DNA from: Myxococcales bacterium
Lineage (GTDB): Bacteria; Myxococcota_A; Polyangia; Nannocystales; Nannocystaceae
Reading direction: 5' to 3'
Length of the DNA stretch: 64,000 bases
Assembly (NCBI GenBank): GCA_020633335.1
Contig: JACKDU010000004.1
Span: 620,001 to 684,000 of the forward strand
The notes under the pieces are model-generated. The model saw nothing but the letters and a program-made list of their open reading frames with translations. It was not told where the DNA came from and ran no database searches. Every line of letters begins with the position of its first letter. Position 1 is the first letter of the stretch. The translations under genes were made by a program, and so were the position numbers. Below are positions 24,232 to 32,889 of the stretch, one piece after another.

Positions 24232-25791
24232 ATGGGCGCAGCTCGCGGTCGATCTCATCGGGGCGCGCCCCTGCGCGCATCCCTTTCGCTCGCGCTCGCG
24301 CTCGCGCTGACGATCACCTCCGGGTGCGGCGACGACGGCCAGGCGAGCGCGTCGTCGACGGGCGCCACCGAGGCGGAGAGCGACGCGAGCGGCGGCGCGA
24401 CCGAGACCGGCGCGTCGGCGACCAGCGGCGCGAGCCAGGGCTCGGCGACCGAGGGCTCCACGACCGACACCTCGACCACCGGCGGCGAGCTCGACCTCCT
24501 CGAGGAGCTGCGGATGATCGAGGGGATGGAGGCCGACGAGCTCGATCCGCCGGCGCCCGGCGTCCGCCTCTTCGCGCTCACCTACCGCCAGCCGGCCGAT
24601 CACGACGACCCGGGGGGCCTCACCTTCGACCAGCGCCTCACCCTCCGCCACGTCGACCGCGACGCGCCGATGGTCCTCTCGACCAGCGGCTACGGCCTCT
24701 CCAACCGGCAATCGGTGGCCGAGCCGACCGCCCTCTTCGGGGCCAACCAAGTCAACGTCGAGCAGCGCTTCTTCGGGCCCTCGCGCCCCGAGCCGGCGGA
24801 TTGGACGCTGCTGACGATCGAAGAGGCGGCCAGCGATCACCACCGGATCGTCGACGCGCTCAAGACGATCTACGGCGGCCGCTGGCTGGCGACCGGCGCG
24901 TCGAAGGGCGGGATGACCTCGGTCTACCACCGCCGCTTCTACCCCGACGACGTCGACGCGACCCTCGCCTACGTCGCCCCCCACAACCTCGCCGAGCTCG
25001 ACCCCCGCTACGGGCCCTACATCGACGCGATCCCCGGGCCGGCGGCCTGCCAGGACGCGCTCCGCGGGGTCCAGGCGGCGATCCTCGGCGACGCCCGCGA
25101 CGAGGTCACGAAGATGGTCCTTCAGATCGTCGAGGCCGGCGACGCGACCTTCGACGTCCTCGGCGTCGACCGGGTCGTCGAGTTCGGGGCGATCGAGCTC
25201 CGCTTCGTCTTCTGGCAGTACGGCGGCGAGGGCGATTGCCCGGAGGTGCCGGGCCCGGGGGCGAGCGCGCAGGAGCTCTTCGCCTTCGTCGACGCGATCA
25301 TCGACTGGACCTTCTTCGGCGACGAGGTGATCGACTACTTCACCCCCTACTACTACCAGGCGGCGACCGAGCTCGGCGCCCCCGACATGCCCGAGGAGCA
25401 CCTCGGCGGGCTCCGCCAATTCCCCGACGAGGACGTCCCGGCGCTCTACCTCGACCCTGACCTTCCGGTCAGCTTCGACGCGAGCGCGATGGCCGGCGTG
25501 TCGAGCTGGCTCGACGGCGCGGGCGAGCGCGTCCTCTTCATCTACGGCGGCCGCGACCCGTGGACGGCCGCCGCCTTCGACCCCGGCGGGGCGATCGACA
25601 CCCACCTCTACGTGGTCCCCGAGGGCAACCACGGCTCGAAGATCGTCGACCTCCCCGCCGCCGACCAGGCCGAGGCGATGGCGATCCTCGGCGCCTGGCT
25701 CGAGGTCGACGCCGACGTCGAGGAGGGCGTCGCTCGCGTCCGCGCCCGCGCCCTCGACGAGGACCCGCCGGTCCGGCGGCCGCTCCCCTGA
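24232..25791 (+). CDS. Peptidase S37 (PS-10-type tripeptidyl aminopeptidase-like) lipoprotein
   Basis: 519 residues. A lipoprotein signal (SLALALALTITSGC) is followed by a long Ser/Thr/Gly/Ala linker (about 30-85), then an alpha/beta-hydrolase resembling Streptomyces mycelium PS-10 peptidase: FALTYRQPADHDDP, DQRLTLRHVDRDAPMVLST. The expected triad is visible: Ser about 224 in GASKGGM, Asp about 442 in GGRDPW, His about 467 in EGNHGS. It should release short peptides from protein N-termini at the cell surface, fitting a predatory or proteolytic lifestyle. Start could also be the GTG one codon earlier. The next lipoprotein gene follows after nine bases, so both are probably one operon. Confidence 0.8.
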   Translation: MGAARGRSHRGAPLRASLSLALALALTITSGCGDDGQASASSTGATEAESDASGGATETGASATSGASQGSATEGSTTDTSTTGGELDLLEELRMIEGMEADELDPPAPGVRLFALTYRQPADHDDPGGLTFDQRLTLRHVDRDAPMVLSTSGYGLSNRQSVAEPTALFGANQVNVEQRFFGPSRPEPADWTLLTIEEAASDHHRIVDALKTIYGGRWLATGASKGGMTSVYHRRFYPDDVDATLAYVAPHNLAELDPRYGPYIDAIPGPAACQDALRGVQAAILGDARDEVTKMVLQIVEAGDATFDVLGVDRVVEFGAIELRFVFWQYGGEGDCPEVPGPGASAQELFAFVDAIIDWTFFGDEVIDYFTPYYYQAATELGAPDMPEEHLGGLRQFPDEDVPALYLDPDLPVSFDASAMAGVSSWLDGAGERVLFIYGGRDPWTAAAFDPGGAIDTHLYVVPEGNHGSKIVDLPAADQAEAMAILGAWLEVDADVEEGVARVRARALDEDPPVRRPLP

Positions 25792-25800
25792 GCTGAGTCC

Positions 25801-26655
25801 ATGCGCCTCGATCCCCACGCGCCCCCGCTCCTCGTCCTCCTCGCGGGGGCGCTCGGCTGCTTCGTCGACGCCCCGATCGGGTCGACCTCGACGGGCTCGG
25901 CGGCGGCGACCTCGTCGACCGGCGCGTCGACCTCGAGCGACGCGAGCTCGTCGGGCGGGGGCGCGAGCGCTTCGAGCGAGGGCGCTTCGAGCGGGGGCGC
26001 GAGCGAGGGCTCGACCGCCACCAGCGAGCCCCCCGCGGTCTGCGGCGACGGGATCCAGGGCCCCGGCGAGGCCTGCGACGACGGCAACCTCTCGGACCTC
26101 GACGCCTGCCTCTCGACCTGCGCGATCGCCAGCTGCGAGGACGGGGTGCGCTCGCAGGACGAGAGCGACGTCGACTGCGGCGGCGTCTGTCCGCCCTGCG
26201 GCCTCTGCGGCGCGTGCAGCCGCGACGCCGAGTGCGAGGTCGGGCGCTGCGCGGCCGAGGGCCGCTGCGTCTTCGAATTCGAGGTGACGATCGACTACCT
26301 CGAGAACTGCATGGAGCCGGACGACCCGCCCGCCTGGGTCGAGGTCGACGTCCCCGCCGGCCTCTACCTCGCGACCGCGCTCGAGAGCGCGGCCAGCGTG
26401 TGGAGCCCGCCCTACACCCCGCCGGATCGCGGCTGGGGCTGGCGGGCGCCCTGCGTCGGCGTCACCTTCGCGGCGATGCGGACGCCCCCGAGCACCTACT
26501 ACGCGACCGAGGCCGAGGCCTTCGCCGCCCTCCTCGCCCCGAGCGAGGCCTTTGAGCACGGCGGCGGCGTCCTGGCATGTGGCCTCGAGGACAGCGCCTG
26601 CGTCGACAACCAGGGGGCGGTCGCCTTCAGCGCGCGCTCCCTCTGCGATCCCTGA
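25801..26655 (+). CDS. Cys-rich lipoprotein with DUF4215-like repeat
   Basis: 284 residues: lipoprotein signal (LLVLLAGALGC), Ser/Thr/Gly-rich linker, then a disulfide-rich region with a DUF4215-type unit (CGDGIQGPGEACDDGNLSD, LDACLSTC) and a second Cys cluster (CGGVCPPCGLCGACSRDAEC). The C-terminal 130 residues form an unrecognised domain with few cysteines. DUF4215 units are common in myxobacterial surface proteins; their ligand is unknown. The gene follows the S37 peptidase gene after nine bases and probably shares its transcript. Confidence 0.75.
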   Translation: MRLDPHAPPLLVLLAGALGCFVDAPIGSTSTGSAAATSSTGASTSSDASSSGGGASASSEGASSGGASEGSTATSEPPAVCGDGIQGPGEACDDGNLSDLDACLSTCAIASCEDGVRSQDESDVDCGGVCPPCGLCGACSRDAECEVGRCAAEGRCVFEFEVTIDYLENCMEPDDPPAWVEVDVPAGLYLATALESAASVWSPPYTPPDRGWGWRAPCVGVTFAAMRTPPSTYYATEAEAFAALLAPSEAFEHGGGVLACGLEDSACVDNQGAVAFSARSLCDP

Positions 26656-26748
26656 GCGCAATCTCCGCGCCTCTCCGCGGGCGCCGCCGCGACGCGAAGC
26701 CCGACCCGGGGCTATCGACGCGGGGCCCGGCGCGGTACCCTCGCGTTG

Positions 26749-27382
26749 ATGTCAGATCGCCCCAGGCTCACCAGACGGGGTCTCCTCCGCGGCTTCGGGA
26801 CAGCGACGGTGATCGCCGGCTGCGCGACGCCGAAGGCCGAGGAGACGACCGGCGAGGTCCAGGCGCCGCCCACCGATCTGCCGGCGGACGCCAGCGCGAT
26901 CGGCCCCGGCCCCGCCCCCTCACCCTCCAGATCAACGGCCAGGCGCGCGCCCTCGAGGTCGCGCCGAACACCACGCTCCTCGCCGCCCTCCGCGATCACC
27001 TCAAGCTCACGGGGACCAAGGAGGTCTGCGACCGCGGCGCCTGCGGGGCCTGCATGGTCCTGGTCGACGGCGTCCCGCTCAACGCCTGCATGATGCTCGC
27101 CCACGACGCCGAGGGCCGGGCGATCACCACGGTCGAGGGCCTGGCGAGCGCCGGCAAGCTGAGCGCGATCCAGGAGGCCTTCATCGCCCACGACGCCGCC
27201 CAGTGCGGCTACTGCACCTCGGGGATGCTGATCTCGGCGAGCGCGCTCCTCCGCTCCAGCGCCCCAAGGACCAGGCGTCGATCACCCGGGCGCTCGCCGG
27301 CAACCTCTGCCGCTGCGGCTCCTATCACCATATCGTCGCCGCGATCGAGGACGTCGCCGGCGGCGCGAAGGGAGGCGCGTAG
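26749..27382 (+). CDS. Xanthine-dehydrogenase-type 2Fe-2S small subunit with Tat signal (two frameshifts)
   Basis: About 211 residues once two missing bases are allowed for. The N-terminus (TRRGLLRGFGTATVIAGC) is a twin-arginine signal, with a Cys that could make it a lipoprotein. The rest is a standard CoxS/XdhC-like subunit: plant-ferredoxin 2Fe-2S cluster (CDRGACGACMVLVDG, final Cys in LNACMM) and the second 2Fe-2S domain (CGYCTSGML and later LCRCGSYHHI). The frame slips once in the C-rich run at about 26905-26925 and again at GCCCCAA (27261-27267). The large-subunit ATG follows the stop directly. Passes electrons from the molybdenum site to FAD in the trimeric enzyme. Confidence 0.8.
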
Positions 27383-29713
27383 ATGCCCGAGACGACGACC
27401 TACACCCTCCGCCTCGGCCTCGAGGGCGAGCTCCACGACGTCAAGGTCGAGGTCCCGAAGGGCGAGCCGAAGCCCTGGGACGGCGCGGTCAAGCTCAAGA
27501 TCGTCGGCCGCGCGACCCCGCGGATCGACGGCCCCCGCAAGGTCAACGGCGAGGCGACCTTCACCCACGACGTCCGCCTCCCCGACATGCTCCACGCCGC
27601 GATCCTCCGCTCGCCCCACCCGGCGGCGACGATCGAGCACATCGACGTCACGCCGGCGCTCAAGCGGCCGGGGGTGAAGGCGGCGATCGCCCTGGCCAAG
27701 GTCGGCGGCCGGGTCCGCTTCGCCGGCGCCGACGTGGCGGCCGTCGCCGCCAGCACCCGCGCCGAGGCCCGCGACGCGCTCGCGGCGATCGAGGTCCGCT
27801 ACAAGGTCGAGCCCTTCGTCGTCGACCTCCACGAGGCGATGCAGCCCGGCGCGCCCCAGGTCCACGAGGGTGAGGTCAAGGAGCGCCGCACCGAGGGCGA
27901 TGAGCCGAGCGAGGGCGGCGACGCCCGCCGCCAGGGGAACGTGCGGATGAACCCCTCGCTCTCCAAGGGCAACACCGGCAAGGGCCTGCGGATGGCCAAG
28001 GTCACCCACGAGGCGACCTACGCGACCCAGGTCCACACCCACTCCGCGCTCGAGACCCACAGCGTCGTCATCCGCTGGGATGGCCCAAAGAGCATGACCG
28101 CCTGGTGCTCGACCCAGGGGATCTTCTCGGTCCGCGACGAGCTCGCGAACATCTTCGATCTCAAGCCCGCCGACGTCCGGGTGATCTGCGAGCACATGGG
28201 CGGGGGTTTTGGGGCGAAGTTCGGGGCCTCGGCCCCGGGCTCGCGGATGGGCTGGGCCGCCGGCGAGCTCGCGCGGCAGACCAAGCGGCCGGTCTCGCTC
28301 CTCCTCGACCGCCACGAGGAGCACGTCTGCACCGGCAACCGCCCGAGCTCGAGCCAGCGGGTCACCCTCGGCGCCGACGCCAGCGGCAAGCTCACGGCGA
28401 TCCACGTGGTCGCCCACGGCTCCGCCGGGGTCGCCACCGGGGCCGGCGTCGGCAACAACGCCTTCGGGATCTACACCCGCTGCCCGCACATCAAGGTCGA
28501 GAGCCACGACGTCTTCACCAACGCCGGGCCGGGGACCGCCTTTCGGGCGCCGGGCCACCCCCAGGGCGCCTTCGCGCTCGAGCTCGCGCTCGACGAGCTG
28601 GCGGCCAAGGTGGGGGTCGATCCGCTGGCGCTCCGCCTCGATCACGTCGAGCACCCGATCCGCCGCCGCCAGCTCGAGATCGGCCGCGATCGCTTCCGCT
28701 GGGCCGAGCGCCGCCGCGAAGCCGACGCCCGCCGGGCCCGCGGCGCCCGCGTCCTCCACGGGGTCGGCGTCGCCTCCTCGATCTGGGGCGACTACGGCCG
28801 CAAGGGCGCGGCGGTGGTCACCGTCAGCGTCGACCGGGCGGGCGCGATCGAGGTCCGCAACGGGGTCCAGGACATCGGCGGCGGGATCACCACGGTCCTC
28901 GGGATGGTCGTCGCCGAGGTCCTCGGCCGGCCCCTCGCCGAGGTGCGGGTGCTCGTCGGCGAGAGCACGCTCGGCGCGTCGGTCGGCTCCGGCGGCTCGC
29001 AGACCACCTCGTCGGTGGCGCCGGCCGCCCGCAACGCCGCCGAGGCGGTCAAGGGCCAGCTCGCCGAGCTCGCCGCCCGCCTCCTCGATCGCAAGAGCGC
29101 GGGCGAGATCACCTGGGGCGAGGACGGCAGCGCCCGCGCCGGCTCGAAGAGCCTGAGCTTCGCCGAGCTCTGCAAGAAGATCGACGGCGAGGCGATCGTC
29201 GCGACCGCGACCCGGCCGGAGACCTACTCTTCCTATCCGATGCGCCACCCCGGCGGGCCCTTCTACCAGATCGCCGGGGTGCAATTCGCGGCGGTGACGG
29301 TCGACACCTGGACCGGCGTGGTCAAGGTGCCGGAGATCGTCGCGGTCCATGAGTGCGGCCGGGTCCACAACCCGCTGACCACCCGCTCGCAGATAAACGG
29401 CGGGATCATGCTCGGGGTCGGCTACGCGCTGATGGAGGAGCGGATCCTGGATCGCGGGAGCGGCCGGATGCTCAACCCCAACCTCGAGAGCTACAAGATC
29501 GCCGGCGCCCGCGACCTCCCGGCGGTCGACATCATCCTCACCGAGGTCCACACCGGGGCCAACTCGACCGGGGCGATCGGCATCGGCGAGCCGGCGACGA
29601 TCCCGACCGCCGCGGCGATCGCCTGCGCGATCCACCACGCGATCAAGCGGCCGATCCGGACCCTGCCGATCACCCCCGACGCGGTCCTCGCCGCCCTCCA
29701 GGGAGGCGCCTGA
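27383..29713 (+). CDS. Xanthine-dehydrogenase-type molybdopterin-binding large subunit
   Basis: 776 residues of the CoxL/XdhA family. The N-terminal aldehyde-oxidase a/b hammerhead is seen at about 45-140 (GRATPRIDGPRKVNGEATFT). Molybdopterin-binding motifs include EHMGGGFGAKFG, GTAFRAPGHPQGAF and VGSGGSQTTS, and the catalytic Glu in GIGEPATIPTA near the end. It lacks the CSFR loop of form I CO dehydrogenase, so it is a hydroxylase of a purine, aldehyde or N-heterocycle; the substrate cannot be read from sequence. There is no signal peptide of its own; export would be by co-folding with the Tat-tagged small subunit. Start directly after the small-subunit stop; the next gene overlaps by one base. 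Confidence 0.9.
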   Translation: MPETTTYTLRLGLEGELHDVKVEVPKGEPKPWDGAVKLKIVGRATPRIDGPRKVNGEATFTHDVRLPDMLHAAILRSPHPAATIEHIDVTPALKRPGVKAAIALAKVGGRVRFAGADVAAVAASTRAEARDALAAIEVRYKVEPFVVDLHEAMQPGAPQVHEGEVKERRTEGDEPSEGGDARRQGNVRMNPSLSKGNTGKGLRMAKVTHEATYATQVHTHSALETHSVVIRWDGPKSMTAWCSTQGIFSVRDELANIFDLKPADVRVICEHMGGGFGAKFGASAPGSRMGWAAGELARQTKRPVSLLLDRHEEHVCTGNRPSSSQRVTLGADASGKLTAIHVVAHGSAGVATGAGVGNNAFGIYTRCPHIKVESHDVFTNAGPGTAFRAPGHPQGAFALELALDELAAKVGVDPLALRLDHVEHPIRRRQLEIGRDRFRWAERRREADARRARGARVLHGVGVASSIWGDYGRKGAAVVTVSVDRAGAIEVRNGVQDIGGGITTVLGMVVAEVLGRPLAEVRVLVGESTLGASVGSGGSQTTSSVAPAARNAAEAVKGQLAELAARLLDRKSAGEITWGEDGSARAGSKSLSFAELCKKIDGEAIVATATRPETYSSYPMRHPGGPFYQIAGVQFAAVTVDTWTGVVKVPEIVAVHECGRVHNPLTTRSQINGGIMLGVGYALMEERILDRGSGRMLNPNLESYKIAGARDLPAVDIILTEVHTGANSTGAIGIGEPATIPTAAAIACAIHHAIKRPIRTLPITPDAVLAALQGGA

Positions 29714-30717
29714 TGAAGCCCTTCACCCTGATCCGCCCCAGCACCCTCACCGCCGCCCGCGATCGGGTGGGCGGCGCCCCCGACAAGCGGGTCCTCCGGG
29801 CCGGCGGGATCGACCTCATCGATCTCCTCAAGGAGGGGATCGCCGGACCCGACGAGCTCGTCGACCTCAAGGCGATCAAGGGCGCCGACGCCGAGGCGAT
29901 GCGCGCCCTGGCCGCGGAGGGCGGCGGCTGGTCGATCGGCGCCCTCGTCACCCTCGCGCAGATCGCCGAGAGCGGCCTCGGCGACGCCCACGCGGTCCTC
30001 CGCGAGGCCGCCGGGTCGGCCGCGACCCCGGGGATCCGGGCGGCGGCGACGATCGGCGGCAACCTCCTCCAGCGGCCGCGCTGCTGGTACTTCCGCCACC
30101 AGGGCCTCGTCTGCCTCAAGAAGGGCGGCGACGCCTGCCTCGCCGATGGCGGTGAGAACCGCTCCCACGCGATCCTCGGCGGCGGCCCCTGCTTCATCGT
30201 CCACCCGTCGACGCTCGCGGTCGCGCTCGTCGCCCTCGCGGCCGAGCTCGAGATCGTCGGCGACGCCGGCACCCGCACCTCGCCGATCGACAAGCTCTTC
30301 GCGCTCCCGCGGGTGAGCCCGATGAGCGAGCACACCCTCGCCGCCGGCGAGGTGATCCGCCGGATCCGCCTGCCGGCCGGCGCCGCCGGTCAGCGCTCGG
30401 TCTACGAGGTCGCCAAGGCCCGCCAGTCCTTCGACTGGCCGCTCGCCGAGGTCGCGGCCAGCGTCGTCCTCGAGGGCGGGACGATCAAGTCGGCGCGGAT
30501 CGGCCTCGGCCACGTCGCGCCGGTCCCCTGGCGGGCGGTGCAGCTCGAGGAGGCGCTCGCCGGCCAGACCCCGAGCGCCGAGCTCTTCGCCCGGGTCGCG
30601 CCGCTGGCGACCGCGGGCGCCCGCGCGCTCGGCCAGAACGCCTACAAGATCCCGCTCACCCAGGGCCTGGTCCGCTCGGCCCTCCACCGCGCCTGCGGGA
30701 TCGCCGTCCCCGACTAG
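29713..30717 (+). CDS. Xanthine-dehydrogenase-type FAD-binding middle subunit
   Basis: 334 residues of the CoxM family: FAD-binding PCMH fold with AGGIDLIDLLKEGI, RAAATIGGNLLQRPRCWYFR (the usual TIGGNL motif) and the C-terminal CO_deh_flav_C domain (SVYEVAKARQSFDWPLAEVA). ATG 29713 overlaps the large-subunit stop (TGATG), so translation is coupled. The CWYFRHQGLVCLKKGG insertion with paired Cys resembles the 4Fe-4S-containing insertion of 4-hydroxybenzoyl-CoA reductase-like and periplasmic YagS-like subunits. The order small, large, middle follows the yagT-R-S style of periplasmic aldehyde oxidoreductases with slight permutation. Confidence 0.88.
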   Translation: MKPFTLIRPSTLTAARDRVGGAPDKRVLRAGGIDLIDLLKEGIAGPDELVDLKAIKGADAEAMRALAAEGGGWSIGALVTLAQIAESGLGDAHAVLREAAGSAATPGIRAAATIGGNLLQRPRCWYFRHQGLVCLKKGGDACLADGGENRSHAILGGGPCFIVHPSTLAVALVALAAELEIVGDAGTRTSPIDKLFALPRVSPMSEHTLAAGEVIRRIRLPAGAAGQRSVYEVAKARQSFDWPLAEVAASVVLEGGTIKSARIGLGHVAPVPWRAVQLEEALAGQTPSAELFARVAPLATAGARALGQNAYKIPLTQGLVRSALHRACGIAVPD

Positions 30718-30742
30718 GAGCCGAAGGACAGGACACGACACC

Positions 30743-30964
30743 ATGAGCCTCCACCTCAAGGTCATCGATCGCAGCCGCCCGGTCTGCCGCCACCTCCGGA
30801 CCAAGGCGATGCACGTCTACGGCCCCGAGACCGGCGACGCCTTCGTCTCGAGCCGATCGAGCAACTACCAGTGCCTGCGCACCCAGCAGGTCACCGGGCC
30901 CGACGATCGCCTCTGCGTCCCGGAGTCCTGCACCCCGAGCCGCGAGTGCTTCGCGGCCCGCTGA
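30743..30964 (+). CDS. Small Cys-containing hypothetical protein in the molybdoenzyme operon
   Basis: 73 residues preceded by an AAGGACAGGA-type ribosome-binding region. Contains four or five cysteines (SRPVCRHLRTKAMHVYG, SSNYQCLRTQQVTGPDD, LCVPESCTPSRECF), suggesting metal binding or disulfides. No family recognised. It lies 25 bases after the FAD subunit gene and probably belongs to the same transcript, so a role in maturation or electron transfer of the enzyme is possible but unproven. Confidence 0.55.
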   Translation: MSLHLKVIDRSRPVCRHLRTKAMHVYGPETGDAFVSSRSSNYQCLRTQQVTGPDDRLCVPESCTPSRECFAAR

Positions 30965-30984
30965 GCGAGCGCGCGGAGCCGACG

Positions 30985-31391
30985 ATGACGCCGCACGCCC
31001 ACGCCGCAACCTCCGCCCGCGGCGGCTCGGCGCGCTCGCCTCGGCGCTCGCCGGGGCCGCGCTCCTCCTCGCGCCCGCGCTCGCACGCGCCGATCGAGCG
31101 CCGCTCCCCGAGGACCTGAAGGCGCGCCCCGAGGCCCCGCCCGAGCCCCCCGCGCCGCCGCCCGGCGGCGAGGATCCGCCGGAGATGATCGCCCCGCCCG
31201 GCGGCCCCCTGCCCGCGCCGGTCGCCGCCGGCGTCCAGACCGACCTGACTGAAAAGCCAGATCCCGAGATCGACCTCGCCAGGGTCGAGCGGAGCGGCAG
31301 CGCGACCTCGACGGTCGCCGCCCTCGGCCTCGGCCTCCTCGCCCTGGTGCTGATCGCCCTGGTGATCATCCGCGCGCGCCGACGCGCCTGA
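30985..31391 (+). CDS. Pro-rich exported membrane-anchored protein (one frameshift)
   Basis: About 135 residues if one base missing shortly after the ATG at 30985 is restored. Read so, it has a signal peptide (RRLGALASALAGAALLLAPA, then LARA), a Pro/Glu-rich spacer (PEAPPEPPAPPPGGEDPPEM) and a single C-terminal membrane span (TVAALGLGLLALVLIALVII) with a basic RARRRA end. This is a surface-anchored stalk-like protein without enzyme motifs. It sits between the molybdoenzyme genes and a flavoprotein gene, so it may anchor the exported enzyme; that is only inference from position. Confidence 0.5.
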
Positions 31392-31405
31392 GGGAGCGCC
31401 CGACG

Positions 31406-32830
31406 ATGAGCGACGCGACCGCGATCCCACGCCCCGCCCTCGTCGATCGCCTCCCCTGGCGGCGCCGGGCCGCCCGCCGCAGGGTCTGCGCCGAGGTGAT
31501 GGACGAGGCCGCCTGCGAGCGCCTCCACGCCGCGAAGGTCGAGCGGATCGCCCGCCAGCTCCGCGAGTACAGCGGCCCCGGGCCGGTCTCGCTGCGCAAG
31601 CGGGCGGTCGCCCACCAGGTCCCGAAGCGCGGCGACCTCCGCCGGAGCGACGACAAGATCGACGTCTCCGACCTCACCGCGATCCTCAAGATCGACCCCG
31701 AGCGGCGGATCTGCGTCGCCGAGTCCGGGGTCACCTTCGTCGACCTTGTGGCCGCGACCCTGCGCCACGGCCTGGTGCCGATCGTCGTCCCCGAGCTCAA
31801 GACGATCACCATCGGTGGGGCGGTCGCCGGCTGCTCGATCGAGTCGATGTCGTACCGCTTCGGCGGCTTCCACGACACCTGCCTCGAGTACGAGGTGATC
31901 ACCGCGACCGGCGAGGTCCTAGTCTGCACCCCGGAGAACGAGAACGCGCTGATCTTCCAGATGGCCCACGGCGCCTTCGGGACCCTCGGGATCATCGCCC
32001 GCCTGACCTTCCGGCTGATCCCGGCGAAGCGCTTCGTCAAGATCACCTACGAGAAGCACGGCTCCTACGAGGCCTACATGGCGGCGATCCAGCGCCACTT
32101 CGAGGCCCAGGACGTCGACTTCATGGACGGGATCATCCACGCGCCCGACGAGTGCGTGCTCTCCCTCGGAAACTTCGTCGACGAGGCGCCCTACACCTCG
32201 AACTACCAGTGGGTGAAGATCTACTACGAGAGCACCCGGCGGCGCCGCGAGGACTACCTGGGGACCGCCGACTACTTCTTCCGCTACAACCGCGGGGTCA
32301 CCAACGTCCGCCCGCGCTCGCTGCCGGCGCGGATCCTCTTCGGGCGCCTCCTCGACTCGACCCGGGTGCTGCAGATCGCCGAGAAGCTCAACTGGATCCT
32401 GCCGGCCGAGCAGCCACCGATCACCCTCGACGTCTTCCTGCCGATCTCGCGGGCGCCGAAATTCCTCCGCTGGTACGCCGAGGAGTTCGGCTTCTTCCCG
32501 CTCTGGTGCGTCCCCTACCGCCGGGTCCGCGACTACGAGTGGATCGCCGATCGCTGGTTTGAGGGGATGGAGGACCGCCTCTTCGTCGACCTGGCGATCT
32601 ACGGCATGCGCCAGCGCGGCGACAAGAACTACCACCGGGTGATGGAGAAGGGCCTCGAGGCCCACGGCGGGATCAAGACCCTGATCTCCCACAACTACTA
32701 CGAGGAGGAGGAGTTCTGGACGATCTGGAACCGCCCGAACTATCAGGCGGCGAAGGCTCGCATGGACCCGCGGAACCTCTTTCGCGACCTCTACACCAAG
32801 ACCTGCCGGGCGGCCCGCGGGGTTCGCTAG
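31406..32830 (+). CDS. FAD-binding oxidoreductase, DHCR24/Diminuto-like
   Basis: 474 residues. An FAD_binding_4 (PCMH-type) domain covers about 80-215 (RICVAESGVTFVDLVAATLR, ELKTITIGGAVAGCSIES, AHGAFGTLGIIARLTFRL), then an FAD-oxidase C-terminal region with aromatic-rich segments (RDYEWIADRWFEGMEDRLFV). The pattern GGAVxGxSIESxSxRxGxFH matches eukaryotic delta-24 sterol reductase and its bacterial relatives, so reduction of a sterol or isoprenoid double bond is possible; some Nannocystaceae make sterols. No membrane anchor of its own is evident. RBS-like GAGGGAG precedes the ATG. Confidence 0.8.
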   Translation: MSDATAIPRPALVDRLPWRRRAARRRVCAEVMDEAACERLHAAKVERIARQLREYSGPGPVSLRKRAVAHQVPKRGDLRRSDDKIDVSDLTAILKIDPERRICVAESGVTFVDLVAATLRHGLVPIVVPELKTITIGGAVAGCSIESMSYRFGGFHDTCLEYEVITATGEVLVCTPENENALIFQMAHGAFGTLGIIARLTFRLIPAKRFVKITYEKHGSYEAYMAAIQRHFEAQDVDFMDGIIHAPDECVLSLGNFVDEAPYTSNYQWVKIYYESTRRRREDYLGTADYFFRYNRGVTNVRPRSLPARILFGRLLDSTRVLQIAEKLNWILPAEQPPITLDVFLPISRAPKFLRWYAEEFGFFPLWCVPYRRVRDYEWIADRWFEGMEDRLFVDLAIYGMRQRGDKNYHRVMEKGLEAHGGIKTLISHNYYEEEEFWTIWNRPNYQAAKARMDPRNLFRDLYTKTCRAARGVR

Positions 32831-32889
32831 CGAGGGCGGCGCGTTGTGACGAAGATCGATCCAAGATACTCTCCTCCGGAAGCCCCTCC

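Noticed and set aside
27383..29713. Aerobic CO dehydrogenase (form I) large subunit
   Set aside because: The CSFR-type active-site loop is absent; the GTAFRAPGHPQ loop fits general molybdenum hydroxylases.
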